Shown piece after piece: positions 8,161 through 17,569 of a stretch of 64,000 nucleotides of DNA. Positions within the stretch are counted from its first letter, which is position 1. Each line of letters starts with the position of its first letter. Location: NCBI RefSeq assembly GCF_004793545.1, contig NZ_SRYA01000027.1:1-64000 (forward strand). Direction: 5' to 3'. The notes beneath the pieces are model-generated. The model was not told where the DNA came from, made no database searches, and was given only the letters and a program-made list of their open reading frames with translations. Source of the stretch: Petralouisia muris. Lineage in GTDB: Bacteria > Bacillota > Clostridia > Lachnospirales > Lachnospiraceae. A program made the translations under genes and the position numbers.

Positions 8161-11100
8161 TTATTCTTCAAAATCTTTTTCTCTCAGATATAAATACCCT
8201 TCCGGGCTGAATTTCTTTCCGCCAAATAATTTCTTAAATCCACCTCTTTCCGCACTGCTGATGGCCATATCCACAATTTCTTTTACCTCTGTCAGCGTAG
8301 TGGCCTCATCCAGCTTTTGTATATTGCTGATACGGTTATAAAGAGCTAATATTCCCATATCATCAATTTCACATTCCTGCTCAAAAGCATATGCTTTCGC
8401 AAATTCCACCAGTTCATCACTGGTGAAGACCGGTATCTTAATTCGTTCCGTAAATTTCTTTGCAAAATTTGCATCCTGACTTAAAACCTTTTCAATTCCT
8501 TTTCTGGTATCTTCCAGAATGAACAAAAGCCCGTCGGTATCCTGATCCATCAAAAGAGCCAGCCTCGTGGCTGTTTCCTGAGAAATCTCTCCAGCCCTTT
8601 CAATAATAAGATATCCGCCTGCAATTTTTTTAAGCAACTGGCTTAAATCCTTCTGGTTCAGGGATTCTCCTGTAATCTTGCCTACCTTTCCTTCCTGGTG
8701 GCCGCCCTCTTTTTGAAGGGCTTTGATCATATCAGTAGCCAGTACTGTTTTTCCGCTGCCGCGGCCGCCCATAATCAAAATGTTTCCGCTGCCGGAACTG
8801 TTTTCCCTGCCTTTTCTATGTAAGGCTCCCTCCAGCACCTGGCAAATCTGCTGCTCCATTCCGGTAACCGGAACAAAATAAGAAAAAATTTCTTTTTGTT
8901 CTTCACTTAACTTCCGAACCGGTTCCTCTTCTGAAGCCATTTTTATTTCAGATTCAAACAGCGTTTCCTCCGGCTCCAGCGAAACTTCAGGAACAGGAAG
9001 CTCCTCCGGCTTCGGCTCTGGTACCGGAACAGGCTCTTCTTCCCGTTCCAATTCTACCTTGGGAAGCTGATTCTTCTCTTCTCTTGAGGCTTTTGCTGCC
9101 CGAAATGCAGATTCCAGATAGCTTTCCGCATCTTTCCTGGCCGGAATCTCCGGTTCCTTCGGCGCTTCCGGCTGCCTGGGAAGCTCTGCCGAAACCTCTG
9201 GCCGCCTTGTTGTTCCCATTGGAACCTCTGGATGGCCAGGCATTTTCGTTGGAACCTCCGTCGGTATGGAAGTTTCCCGCAAAACATCTTGGGATTTCAG
9301 AGCTTCCGGCTGTCCCGACAGGTCCCCGGCCTCTGATACAATTTTTTCTTCCAATGACTCCTCTGGCAAACTTTCCGGTTCCCTTGCCAGGGTCTCTGAC
9401 GGAGCTTCCGGTTCTTTGGCAGCGCCCTTTATTGGATATCCTGCCCTGGCTAAGGCACTTTCTGGCGGATATCCCTCTTCTTTCAGAAAACTTTCTATCG
9501 GATACCCTGCTCCTTCTGGAGAAATCTCCATTGGATAGTCCTGTCTATGCCCTTCCAAGGAAAACTCAGGCTCTTCTGGCAGAGCCTGAGACGGCGCCTG
9601 TAAATTTTCTTCGTATATCTTCCGGCCATCTTCCTTCTGCAAAACCATTGCCGATTCTTCCTCCGGAAGATAATCTTCCGGTTGCATTCCGGCCTCTGAA
9701 CCACTGTAATAACCTTCCGACTCCATTCTGGCTTCTGCCTTTGCATGATAGCCTTCCACCTGCATTCCAGGCTCTTGCCCTGGCTGATATTCTTCCGCCT
9801 GCATCTCTGGCTCTTGCCCTGGCTGATAGCCTTCCGCCTGCATCTCTGGCTCTTGCCCTGGCTGATAGCCTTCCGCCTGCATTCCGGCTTCAAGCTCCGC
9901 ACGATAGTCTTCCGGCTCCATTCCGGCTTCCGCTCCGCTGTAATAGCCTTCCATCTGCATCTCTGGTTCCGCTCCGGCAGGATACCCTTCCGGCTCCATT
10001 CCGGCTTCCGCTCCGCTGTAATAACCTTCCATCTGCATCTCTGGTTCCGCTCCGGCAGGATACCCTTCCGGCTCCATCCCAGCCTCTGCTCCGCTGTAAT
10101 AACCTTCCGGTTCCATCCCAGCTTCTTCTCCGACAGGATACCCTTCCGGCTCCATCCCAGCTTCTGCTCCGCTGTAATACCCTTCCGGCTCCATCCCAGC
10201 TTCTTCTCCGCTGTAATACCCCTCCGGCTCCATCCCAGCCTCTGCTCCGTTGTAATACCCTTCCGGCAACATCTCCGCCTCATCATAATATTCCTCTTCT
10301 GCCGGAAACTCTGCATCCTGCAGATAGCGTTCCGCCAGCAATTCCTGCGGTGAAACCCCCGCATTCAGCTTCGGGATAATCTGGTTCAGCCGTTCCATTA
10401 ACTCTTCCGCTTCCTGCAGCGCCCTTGCCTTGGCGGATTCCAGCTTTCTCTGCTGAGCGACTGCCATTGCTGCCTCTGCTGCCCGTCTGGTCTTCTCCCA
10501 CTCTGACAAAACATCCTCTATCCGAAGCTGGCCGTTAACCTGAGGTTCCCACCAGTCTCCCCCTGGAACAGACATGCGAATCTGCCCGTCCCAATCCTCA
10601 GCCAGCAATTCATTAAAATCCGTCTGCAAAGAGCCGTCGATCTCTTCATCTGTCTCAATATGCCCATACCGTTCTTCCTCAGCCACTAATTCCTCTTCCG
10701 GCTGAGGCATCTGCAAATAGGGGATTTCCTCCACGATTTTCTTAATGCTATCCATGGTGTCAGAAACCGTTTCCCTGGTATTTGCCTCCATAATCTGCTG
10801 CATGCCCTTGGCCAGTTCCTCCTGCAGGTTCATGGTGTTAAAACGGCCGGCATTTGCCGTAATATCTGGTATCTCCACTGTCTCGTGAATGATTTCTTCT
10901 GATTCTATCGTATCCTCCGTCTGCGCTTCATAAATCTCCCCCCTGCGCATCTTAATCTCCCGGTATTTCTCTTCCTGATATTTATTCAGGGGCTGGTAGA
11001 GCATCTTAAGCTCCAAAGCACGTTCCACATACTTTCCATCACCGATCCACAATACCAACTCATCACAAATTTCCACACACCGCTCACTGTTGCCTGAACG

Positions 11101-11559
11101 GTGATACAGGCAGGCAAGCTCAAAGGCCCATTCCTCTGTATATTCCCGCTCCTTGAATTCCTCTAAAATAGCAATCAGTTCTTCAATGGGCAGCCCTTCC
11201 AGCCGGGCAAGCTGATATCGAAGCACATATTTCAGATTATCGTACGGAGCAACCTCCAGAAATTCGTCATAATATTCCTTCGCCTCTTCCAGATTCCCCA
11301 TTTTCATAGAAACCAGCGCCAGCCGGTAAATAATATTCCTTCCAACTGTTGCCCGATCATAAGCCATAAGAAGAATCTCACGGCTGTTCTCATACTGTTT
11401 ATTTCTGTCGTATATTTCCCCAACCATACAAAGGGTTGTTGCACTCTTTACTTTTCTCCAATTAATCGTATCTGCAATCTCCGCCGCAGTACTATAATCT
11501 TTCTCTTCCACCAGATTTTTCAATTGCTCCAGCTTCAGTTTGTATTCATATTTGTCCAA
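8161..11559 (-). CDS. TPR / 13-residue tandem-repeat / P-loop ATPase protein, unknown function
   Basis: About 1132 aa, no signal peptide or membrane segment. Three parts are visible. Residues about 1-200 form TPR-like helical pairs ('IIYRLALVSMKMGNLEEAKEYY'). A long acidic, Pro/Glu-rich linker contains about 16 tandem copies of a 13-residue unit (type EAGMEPEGYYSGA; DNA 9655-10278). The last roughly 250 residues are an AAA-like P-loop domain with Walker A 'GGRGSGKT', a degenerate Walker B-like 'YLIIERAGEIS' and a sensor-1-like 'LLFILEDTRKG'. The C-terminal part resembles CbxX/SpoVK-type ATPases. The TTG at 11559 is preferred (GAGGTG five bases before); the longer frame to 11607 also uses TTG and has no usable site. 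glgB follows closely, hinting at a scaffold role near glycogen metabolism, but that is speculation. Confidence 0.75.
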   Translation of the reverse strand: MDKYEYKLKLEQLKNLVEEKDYSTAAEIADTINWRKVKSATTLCMVGEIYDRNKQYENSREILLMAYDRATVGRNIIYRLALVSMKMGNLEEAKEYYDEFLEVAPYDNLKYVLRYQLARLEGLPIEELIAILEEFKEREYTEEWAFELACLYHRSGNSERCVEICDELVLWIGDGKYVERALELKMLYQPLNKYQEEKYREIKMRRGEIYEAQTEDTIESEEIIHETVEIPDITANAGRFNTMNLQEELAKGMQQIMEANTRETVSDTMDSIKKIVEEIPYLQMPQPEEELVAEEERYGHIETDEEIDGSLQTDFNELLAEDWDGQIRMSVPGGDWWEPQVNGQLRIEDVLSEWEKTRRAAEAAMAVAQQRKLESAKARALQEAEELMERLNQIIPKLNAGVSPQELLAERYLQDAEFPAEEEYYDEAEMLPEGYYNGAEAGMEPEGYYSGEEAGMEPEGYYSGAEAGMEPEGYPVGEEAGMEPEGYYSGAEAGMEPEGYPAGAEPEMQMEGYYSGAEAGMEPEGYPAGAEPEMQMEGYYSGAEAGMEPEDYRAELEAGMQAEGYQPGQEPEMQAEGYQPGQEPEMQAEEYQPGQEPGMQVEGYHAKAEARMESEGYYSGSEAGMQPEDYLPEEESAMVLQKEDGRKIYEENLQAPSQALPEEPEFSLEGHRQDYPMEISPEGAGYPIESFLKEEGYPPESALARAGYPIKGAAKEPEAPSETLAREPESLPEESLEEKIVSEAGDLSGQPEALKSQDVLRETSIPTEVPTKMPGHPEVPMGTTRRPEVSAELPRQPEAPKEPEIPARKDAESYLESAFRAAKASREEKNQLPKVELEREEEPVPVPEPKPEELPVPEVSLEPEETLFESEIKMASEEEPVRKLSEEQKEIFSYFVPVTGMEQQICQVLEGALHRKGRENSSGSGNILIMGGRGSGKTVLATDMIKALQKEGGHQEGKVGKITGESLNQKDLSQLLKKIAGGYLIIERAGEISQETATRLALLMDQDTDGLLFILEDTRKGIEKVLSQDANFAKKFTERIKIPVFTSDELVEFAKAYAFEQECEIDDMGILALYNRISNIQKLDEATTLTEVKEIVDMAISSAERGGFKKLFGGKKFSPEGYLYLREKDFEE
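9655..10278 (-). repeat. In-frame 39-bp tandem repeat (about 16 units) inside the TPR/P-loop gene
   Basis: Codes for repeated 13-residue units such as AGMEPEGYYSGAE, PEMQMEGYYSGAE and PEMQAEGYQPGQE. Units 5-9 alternate between two types, which points to duplication of 78-bp pairs. All copies stay in frame, and the opposite strand stays open as a shadow. Confidence 0.9.
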
Positions 11560-11619
11560 ACGTTTCACCTCAAAATTATTAAAAGGTATAAAACTCCTAA
11601 TTATCAACCTGTACCCTAT

Positions 11620-11649
11620 AGTCTACCATAATTCACCCTGATATGTCAA
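11620..11649 (-). promoter_or_regulatory. Promoter of the TPR/P-loop-glgB operon
   Basis: Minus strand TTGACA (11644-11649), 18-bp spacer, TAGACT (11620-11625). The -35 directly abuts the T-tract of the preceding terminator. Confidence 0.65.
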
Positions 11650-11691
11650 AAAAATATCGCAGACATTATCCATTTCAGACAATGCCTGCGA
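11645..11691 (-). terminator. Terminator after the AI-2E family transporter gene
   Basis: Minus-strand hairpin CGCAGGCATTGTC / GATAATGTCTGCG, then ATATTTTTTT. It lies 16 bp after the stop. Confidence 0.8.
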
Positions 11692-11706
11692 AACTAACCA
11701 AAACTG

Positions 11707-13062
11707 TTATTTCTCTTCCTTTTTCTCTGCTTTTTTCTCTTCCTTTTTTCCTTCGTCTTTTTTTACTGGTTTCTGTATTTTCACTGGCTGCTCTGGAAAA
11801 CAAATCAGTGTATTAGTCTCTATATCCAGTTTTTGGGCTTTAATATAACTTCTGGTGTCTCTGGGCAATCGTTTACTCTTTAATATATAATCCAGAATTT
11901 TCTTGACGATATAGAAAATTACCGCAAACGCCGGAACGCCGATAATCATACCCGGAATTCCAAAAATACCGCCGAAGGTCAGTATGGCAAATACCACCCA
12001 GAAGGAAGACAGCCCAGTGGAATCCCCCAAAATCTTCGGCCCGATAATATTTCCGTCCACCTGCTGCAGCACCAGAATAAAAATAATAAAATACAAACCC
12101 TTGATGGGATTTGCCAGCATAATCAGGATGGTGCTGGGCACAGCTCCCAGATACGGGCCGAAAAAGGGAATCACATTCGTCACTCCAACAATCACACTCA
12201 CCAGCACACTGTAAGGCATCTTCATAATATACAGACATATAAAGCAAAGAATCCCGATAATCAGAGAATCCAGGATCTTTCCGGAAATAAATCCGCCAAA
12301 GATCTCATTGCTTTTGTGTACCGTATGAATCACTGCGTTGGCTTTTTTTCCCGGCAGCAGCGCATAGACAATCTTCTTGCTCTGGCCGATAAACAATTCT
12401 TTGCTCATCAGCACATAAATAGAAATAATAATGCCGACTATCACATTAAACATCAATTTTACTGCAATAATCACACCGGAAGTAAGGCCCGCAAGAACAT
12501 TTCTGGTCTGGGGAAGGAATTCTGTCTGGGCCCATTCTTCAAAAAATTCCGTTCCCTTTGTCAGAGCAGTTTCCAAATAACCGGAAATATTGCTGTCTGA
12601 ACTGACATAATCATTCAGCCAGTCCATAAAACTGTTCACCTGTCTCGGCAGTGTACCAATAAGTCCATTAATGCTGCGGTACAGCTCCGGTATTACCATC
12701 TGCAGCAAAACAGCGATAATAATCAACACAAACAACAGCGCGCCTGCCACACTGAGGCCCCTTACCAGCCTCCTGGCTTTCCTTTTATTCTTCATCCTTT
12801 CCTGCATCACAGGCAGCAGATGGCGTTCTTCAAAATTCACAATGGGCGTAACAAGATAAGCCAAAACAAATCCAATGGTAATCGGCTGCAGAATCACTGC
12901 CAGCCGATCCATCACCTGCGCCACTCCATGAAAACGGTAGACAAAGAAGAAAAAAGAAATGCTGGCTGCAACTACCAAAAAGGAAGTCAGCCCTATCGCC
13001 AGATAGGGTCTGATATTCCAGTTGTTTTTTTCATTCCTTTGTTTTTTTTCCTGTTCTTCCAA
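11707..13062 (-). CDS. AI-2E family (PerM/UPF0118) membrane transporter
   Basis: About 451 aa. The family layout is clear: two N-terminal membrane helices ('LAIGLTSFLVVAASISFFFF', 'LAVILQPITIGFVLAYLVTP'), a third, an amphipathic domain in the middle, then four or five more helices with 'LVSVIVGVTNVIPFFGPYLG' and 'FGGIFGIPGMIIGVPAFAV'. The C-terminus is a Lys/Glu-rich tail ending in EKKEEK repeats. The family is named for autoinducer-2 export but members include Na+/H+ antiporters, so the substrate is open. The TTG at 13062 is preferred because AGAGGAAA precedes it; the TTG at 13110 lacks a site. It follows the aconitase-family gene by 66 bp and ends at a strong terminator. Confidence 0.85.
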   Translation of the reverse strand: MEEQEKKQRNEKNNWNIRPYLAIGLTSFLVVAASISFFFFVYRFHGVAQVMDRLAVILQPITIGFVLAYLVTPIVNFEERHLLPVMQERMKNKRKARRLVRGLSVAGALLFVLIIIAVLLQMVIPELYRSINGLIGTLPRQVNSFMDWLNDYVSSDSNISGYLETALTKGTEFFEEWAQTEFLPQTRNVLAGLTSGVIIAVKLMFNVIVGIIISIYVLMSKELFIGQSKKIVYALLPGKKANAVIHTVHKSNEIFGGFISGKILDSLIIGILCFICLYIMKMPYSVLVSVIVGVTNVIPFFGPYLGAVPSTILIMLANPIKGLYFIIFILVLQQVDGNIIGPKILGDSTGLSSFWVVFAILTFGGIFGIPGMIIGVPAFAVIFYIVKKILDYILKSKRLPRDTRSYIKAQKLDIETNTLICFPEQPVKIQKPVKKDEGKKEEKKAEKKEEK

Positions 13063-13128
13063 AATAAAATTTCCTCTTTTCTTACAGACCGCTGCATGAT
13101 CCTTCTTCAAAAACAGCAGTTCTGCCTG

Positions 13129-15435
13129 TTATCCTTTATAATAGTTAATCAGGCATCCCTTTAATATGATCGTCCGTTCATCCTCCGTCAGTTCTCCCAT
13201 GCCTAAAGTAAATTCCTGCAATGCCCCGTCTTTCACCACATAAGCGGCAACCTCACTTTTCTTCTCTTCCACCGCCTTGCGGATATCAGGAATAAAAATA
13301 TAATCTCCATTGGCAAAGGGCAATTCCCCTTCCGGAATCAAAAACGGCAGCATACCCCAGTTGATCAGATTCGAGCGGTAACGTTTGGTGGCGTATTCAT
13401 TGGCAATGTTGGCCCAGCCCCCTAATACCTTCTGGCAAGAAGCCGCCTGTTCCCTGGCAGAGCCATCTCCTGGCTTTACTGCAAAAATGGCGCTTCCAAT
13501 TCCCAGCAATCCAGGCTCTTTCTTCTCTCCAAATCCCTTTTCAGGAAACGTCTGGTTAATTGCAGCCATCACCGGCCCAAGCTCCTCCACCGCATCAATA
13601 GGGCAGGTTCCTGCTTCCAAAGCTTTCTGGGCTTTCTGAATCTCTTTGGCGCGCCCTACATAAGCCGGATCTTTTCTGGATAAGGTAAATTCTGCCAGTC
13701 CCAGCGGATTGGAGCGGTAAGAAGAGGTTTCACCGGAAGGAATCAGCTCATCTGTGGTGGTTACCGGATCATGAATCTCAGACACTAACTTCAGCACCAT
13801 ATGTTCCGGCAATTCACTCATTGCCGGCCAGTCTTTGATATTGGGACCAAACCGAACCTCCTGAGAAGGATCTGCCTCTCCTTTGCTGTCAAAGACACGG
13901 TTTTCATAAATTCGGCTGTCAAAGTGATATTTGGGGCTGGTATATTCCACATCCAAATCTGTTGCCGCTGTCAGATATCCTTGATTAGCCGCTGTCGCCG
14001 CAATGGAACGGGCGTCCATCAGCGCTACTGATGCAATCTGTCCGCTCTGCAGCTTGCTTCCCTCACGGTTGGGGAAGTTTCTGGTGGAATGGCGGATAGA
14101 GAATCCATTATTGCCTGGCGTATCCCCGGCGCCGAAACAGGGACCACAGAATGCTGTTTTCAGCACTGCTCCTGTTGCCATCAGGGAAGCTGCCGCTCCA
14201 TTTTTCACCAGTTCCATATAAATCGGCATACTTGCCGGATATACGCTCAGGGTAAATTCATCCGCACCAATGCTTGCCCCCTTTAAAATATCTGCCGCAT
14301 CGCAAATGTTTTCAAATCCGCCTCCGGCACATCCTGCAATAATTCCCTGATCCACATAAAGCTTTCCATTTCTCACTTTATCCTTCAATGAGAATTCCAC
14401 TGCCCCATCCAGGCTAACCCGGGCTTTCTTCTCACAATCCTCCAAAATATCCATCAGATTCTGATTCAGCTCCTCAATGGTATAAGTATTGCTGGGATGG
14501 AAGGGCATAGCAATCATTGGCTTTACTTTATCCAAATCCACTTCAATCATTCCGTCATAATATGCTGCCTGTCCAGGGTTCAGTTCTTTATAATCTTCCC
14601 TTCTTCCATGAATCTCATAAAATTCCCGAATAGCGTCATCCGTCTGCCAGATAGAAGACAGACAGGTAGTCTCTGTGGTCATAACATCAACGCCGATTCT
14701 GAAATCTGCACTTAAACCGGAAACCCCTGGCCCTACAAATTCCATTACCTTGTTATTCACATAACCGTTGGCAAATACTGCCCCAATAATGGCAAGAGCC
14801 ACGTCCTGAGGCCCTACGCCCCGCTGAGGCTTCCCGGTAAGATACACGCCTACCACCCCGGGCATGTTGATATCATAAGTTTTATTCAGCAGCTGTTTTA
14901 CCAGTTCCGGCCCGCCTTCTCCCATTGCCATGGTACCCAGAGCGCCGTATCTGGTGTGGGAATCGGAACCCAGAATCATTTTGCCGCCGCCTGCAAGCAT
15001 TTCCCTTGCATACTGATGGATGACTGCCTGATGAGGCGGTACATAGACGCCGCCGTATTTTTTGGCGCAGCTAAGCCCAAACATATGATCATCCTCGTTG
15101 ATGGTTCCTCCCACGGCACAGAGGGAGTTATGGCAGTTGGTAAGCACATAGGGAACCGGAAATTTCTCCAACCCTGAAGCCCTGGCGGTCTGGATGATTC
15201 CCACAAAAGTAATATCATGAGAAGTCAATTTATCAAACTTAATTTTCAGCTTCTCCATATTGCCTGAGATATTATGTTCTGCTAAAATCCCGTAAGCAAT
15301 GGTGTTTTTGGCAGCCTCCTCTTTGGTTATGGAAAGTCCTGTCTCCGCCTGAATTGCTGCTGCCGCCTGAGCGTTATCCTCAATGAAAGATGTTCCATTT
15401 ACCAGATAAACGCCGCCGTCGTGTAATGTTATCAT
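13129..15435 (-). CDS. Aconitase-family hydratase (YbhJ-like)
   Basis: 768 aa. Aconitase-fold signatures include '[20 protein letters not shown]', '[23 protein letters not shown]', '[18 protein letters not shown]' and '[19 protein letters not shown]' (cluster cysteines), and the swivel-domain '[21 protein letters not shown]'. The '[18 protein letters not shown]' block recalls E. coli YbhJ, a putative hydratase, more than classical AcnA/AcnB; that resemblance is from memory. The reaction is therefore hydro-lyase on a di- or tricarboxylic acid, substrate uncertain. Start at 15435 has AGGAGG seven bases upstream. No isocitrate dehydrogenase or citrate synthase gene is adjacent. Confidence 0.8.
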   Translation of the reverse strand: MITLHDGGVYLVNGTSFIEDNAQAAAAIQAETGLSITKEEAAKNTIAYGILAEHNISGNMEKLKIKFDKLTSHDITFVGIIQTARASGLEKFPVPYVLTNCHNSLCAVGGTINEDDHMFGLSCAKKYGGVYVPPHQAVIHQYAREMLAGGGKMILGSDSHTRYGALGTMAMGEGGPELVKQLLNKTYDINMPGVVGVYLTGKPQRGVGPQDVALAIIGAVFANGYVNNKVMEFVGPGVSGLSADFRIGVDVMTTETTCLSSIWQTDDAIREFYEIHGRREDYKELNPGQAAYYDGMIEVDLDKVKPMIAMPFHPSNTYTIEELNQNLMDILEDCEKKARVSLDGAVEFSLKDKVRNGKLYVDQGIIAGCAGGGFENICDAADILKGASIGADEFTLSVYPASMPIYMELVKNGAAASLMATGAVLKTAFCGPCFGAGDTPGNNGFSIRHSTRNFPNREGSKLQSGQIASVALMDARSIAATAANQGYLTAATDLDVEYTSPKYHFDSRIYENRVFDSKGEADPSQEVRFGPNIKDWPAMSELPEHMVLKLVSEIHDPVTTTDELIPSGETSSYRSNPLGLAEFTLSRKDPAYVGRAKEIQKAQKALEAGTCPIDAVEELGPVMAAINQTFPEKGFGEKKEPGLLGIGSAIFAVKPGDGSAREQAASCQKVLGGWANIANEYATKRYRSNLINWGMLPFLIPEGELPFANGDYIFIPDIRKAVEEKKSEVAAYVVKDGALQEFTLGMGELTEDERTIILKGCLINYYKG

Positions 15436-15469
15436 GTGATTTCCTCCTATTTTTGTCAATTAATACTCT

Positions 15470-15499
15470 ATATAACGCCAAGTATAACCCTTTTGTCAA
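15470..15499 (-). promoter_or_regulatory. Candidate promoter of the aconitase-family gene
   Basis: Minus-strand TTGACA (15494-15499), overlapping the last codon and stop of the upstream hybrid kinase, then a TTATATA stretch 17-19 bp on. Spacing of the -10 is ambiguous. Confidence 0.45.
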
Positions 15500-17418
15500 A
15501 TAAATTCTTTTATTTTTCGGTGCAGAAGCTGCATTTCCACCGGTTTCGTTAAATATTCGTCCATACCGATCTTCTTTGCATGCTGGCTGTCCCCTGGAGA
15601 TGCATTGGCAGTCAGCGCCATAATCGGCACAGTTTTGGCGTCTGTCCGATTCAGGGCGCGAATCTCTCTGGTTGCCGTCAGCCCATCCATCACAGGCATC
15701 CGAATGTCCATCAGAATCAAATGATACCATCCCGGCTGAGAATTTCTGAACTTCTCCAACGCAATCAGTCCATTTTCCGCAGCGTCTACTTCCAGATTCC
15801 AGTCCTCTAAAAAAGTCTGCACAATCTCCAGATTAATTTCATTATCTTCCACTACCAGCACACGCTGCCCTTGGAATACCTCTGAAAAATCATACTCTTC
15901 CTCCGGAATATTCTCTTTCTTGTCGGTATCCAATGTCTGAAAGGGCAGTTCCACTACAAAGGTAGTGCCTTGTTTCTTCCTGCTCTTAAAGCTTATGGTT
16001 CCTCCCATAAGCTTAACCAGACTTCTGGTAATGGAAAGCCCAAGGCCACTGCCTTCAAAAATTCGGCCTTCTGTAGAACTCTCCTGCTCAAAAGGTTCAA
16101 ACAATACTTTCTGGAACTCCTCGCTCATGCCAACGCCGTTATCCTTAATCGTAATTCTCAGTACTGTCTCTTGTCCCTGACCTTGCAGCTGTTCTGCTTT
16201 CAGGGAAACTTCTCCCCCTTCCCCTGTATATAAAACGGCATTGCTCAAAAGATTCAAAAGAATCTGTTTCAGACGCAGATCGTCTCCCAAATAGGCTTCT
16301 GCCACCGCTGCATCCACGGAGACCTTCAGCTGCTGCTTCTTTTCCTCTGCCTGCAGCACAAGCATCGCCGTAAGTTCCTGTATCAATTCCCGAAAATGGA
16401 ATTTCTTCTCCCCTATTACAAGCTTCCCGCTTTCAATCTTAGACATATCCAGAATATCGTTGATTTTTGACAGCAGAAAACGGGTGGAAAGTCCCATTTT
16501 CTTCAGACACTCCCTTACCTTTTCCGGATTTTTCAAATTGGTCTCTGCAATATTTGACATTCCCATAATTGCATTAATGGGAGTCCGGATATCATGCGAC
16601 ATTCTGGAAATAAAATCCGTCTTGGCCTGATTCGCCCGTTCTGCGGCCTTTAAAGCAGTTTTCATCTGCTCTTCCATTGTCTTGCGTTCATCAATATTCC
16701 GGCTCAGTGAAATCTGCATCGTATCGTCATTATAGGGATTATCTACACGGATCACATGGGTGTCTGTCCAGTGATATCTTCCATCGTCTCCCATCTGCCG
16801 GTGCTCCATATATCTGAATTTTTCTCCGGAAGCATACATCCTTAACAGACTCTCCCGGCTAAAATTTTCCCGAAAAGCCTCCCTGTAATCCGGATGCATA
16901 CTCTCAGCGCCAGCAGCAACCAAATCATCAAACCTGCCGGAAACAGGCGCGCAATGACTGTCAAATCCGGCATACTCCACCATAAAATAAGTATTTTTTG
17001 TCAGATTTACGGAGACTACCATAGTGTAGATCTGAGACAACGCAACCTGCATCTGCATCCGTCTCAGCTCCGTTCCCTGATCCATTTTTTCTATGGCGTG
17101 GCTGCAGACAGACACCACATATGCGGGAATTCTGTCTTCCCACATAACTTTCACAGCACTGATATCTACAAATTTCCCAAATGGCATATCGTAGCTGGTA
17201 ATCACGCGGCTGTCTTTTCCCTCCATATCGCAGGCAGGACAGTGCATGCGGCCGCATTTCCACACTTCTTCACAAATATCCCCCGGTTTAATGGAATGCT
17301 TAATTTTCTTAATCCGTTCATTAACATACAGAATCTCATGGCTCTCTTCTGCAGTAACAAATATAGAGGCGCCTGTCATACTGTCCAGCACACGTTCTAA
17401 CTGGCTTATTTTTCTCAT
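15496..17418 (-). CDS. Hybrid sensor histidine kinase with PAS-like input and receiver domain
   Basis: 640 aa, no obvious membrane segment, so probably a cytoplasmic sensor. An N-terminal PAS-like domain contains a cysteine cluster 'CGRMHCPACD' that could bind a metal or Fe-S cluster. A second PAS-like region ends with 'DDTMQISLSRNIDERK'. The dimerisation box is 'FISRMSHDIRTPINAIMG'. The ATPase domain has 'QILLNLLSNAVLYTGEGG' and 'GSGLGLSITRSLVKLMGG'. A C-terminal receiver has 'VLVVEDNEINLEIV' and 'LILMDIRMPVMDG'. No HPt domain or output regulator is fused or adjacent, so its phosphorelay partner is elsewhere. The ATG at 17418 follows GGTGGGATT. A good promoter lies at 17493-17521. Confidence 0.87.
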   Translation of the reverse strand: MRKISQLERVLDSMTGASIFVTAEESHEILYVNERIKKIKHSIKPGDICEEVWKCGRMHCPACDMEGKDSRVITSYDMPFGKFVDISAVKVMWEDRIPAYVVSVCSHAIEKMDQGTELRRMQMQVALSQIYTMVVSVNLTKNTYFMVEYAGFDSHCAPVSGRFDDLVAAGAESMHPDYREAFRENFSRESLLRMYASGEKFRYMEHRQMGDDGRYHWTDTHVIRVDNPYNDDTMQISLSRNIDERKTMEEQMKTALKAAERANQAKTDFISRMSHDIRTPINAIMGMSNIAETNLKNPEKVRECLKKMGLSTRFLLSKINDILDMSKIESGKLVIGEKKFHFRELIQELTAMLVLQAEEKKQQLKVSVDAAVAEAYLGDDLRLKQILLNLLSNAVLYTGEGGEVSLKAEQLQGQGQETVLRITIKDNGVGMSEEFQKVLFEPFEQESSTEGRIFEGSGLGLSITRSLVKLMGGTISFKSRKKQGTTFVVELPFQTLDTDKKENIPEEEYDFSEVFQGQRVLVVEDNEINLEIVQTFLEDWNLEVDAAENGLIALEKFRNSQPGWYHLILMDIRMPVMDGLTATREIRALNRTDAKTVPIMALTANASPGDSQHAKKIGMDEYLTKPVEMQLLHRKIKEFI

Positions 17419-17492
17419 AATCCCACCATTCCTATATGAATACGGCAATCGCTTCATATTTTGCACTGTTTTCTGAGTATAAAGATACTTTT

Positions 17493-17521
17493 ATTATAGA
17501 GCCTTTTCTTCGTTACTGCAA
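17493..17521 (-). promoter_or_regulatory. Promoter of the hybrid kinase gene
   Basis: Minus-strand TTGCAG (17516-17521), 17-bp spacer, TATAAT (17493-17498). Confidence 0.7.
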
Positions 17522-17569
17522 TAAAAATTTCCCTTTTTTCCTATCCGTTTTTTCGCAATATGGAACCGC

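Noticed and set aside
9655-10278. Regular 39-bp repeats as a CRISPR array
   Set aside because: Units are contiguous, have no unique spacers and encode an in-frame peptide repeat. No cas genes are present.
9084-10379. Long plus-strand open frame of 431 codons
   Set aside because: It is antisense to the tandem-repeat section of the TPR/P-loop gene; the biased repeat codons keep the opposite strand open. No ribosome-binding site or sensible domain.
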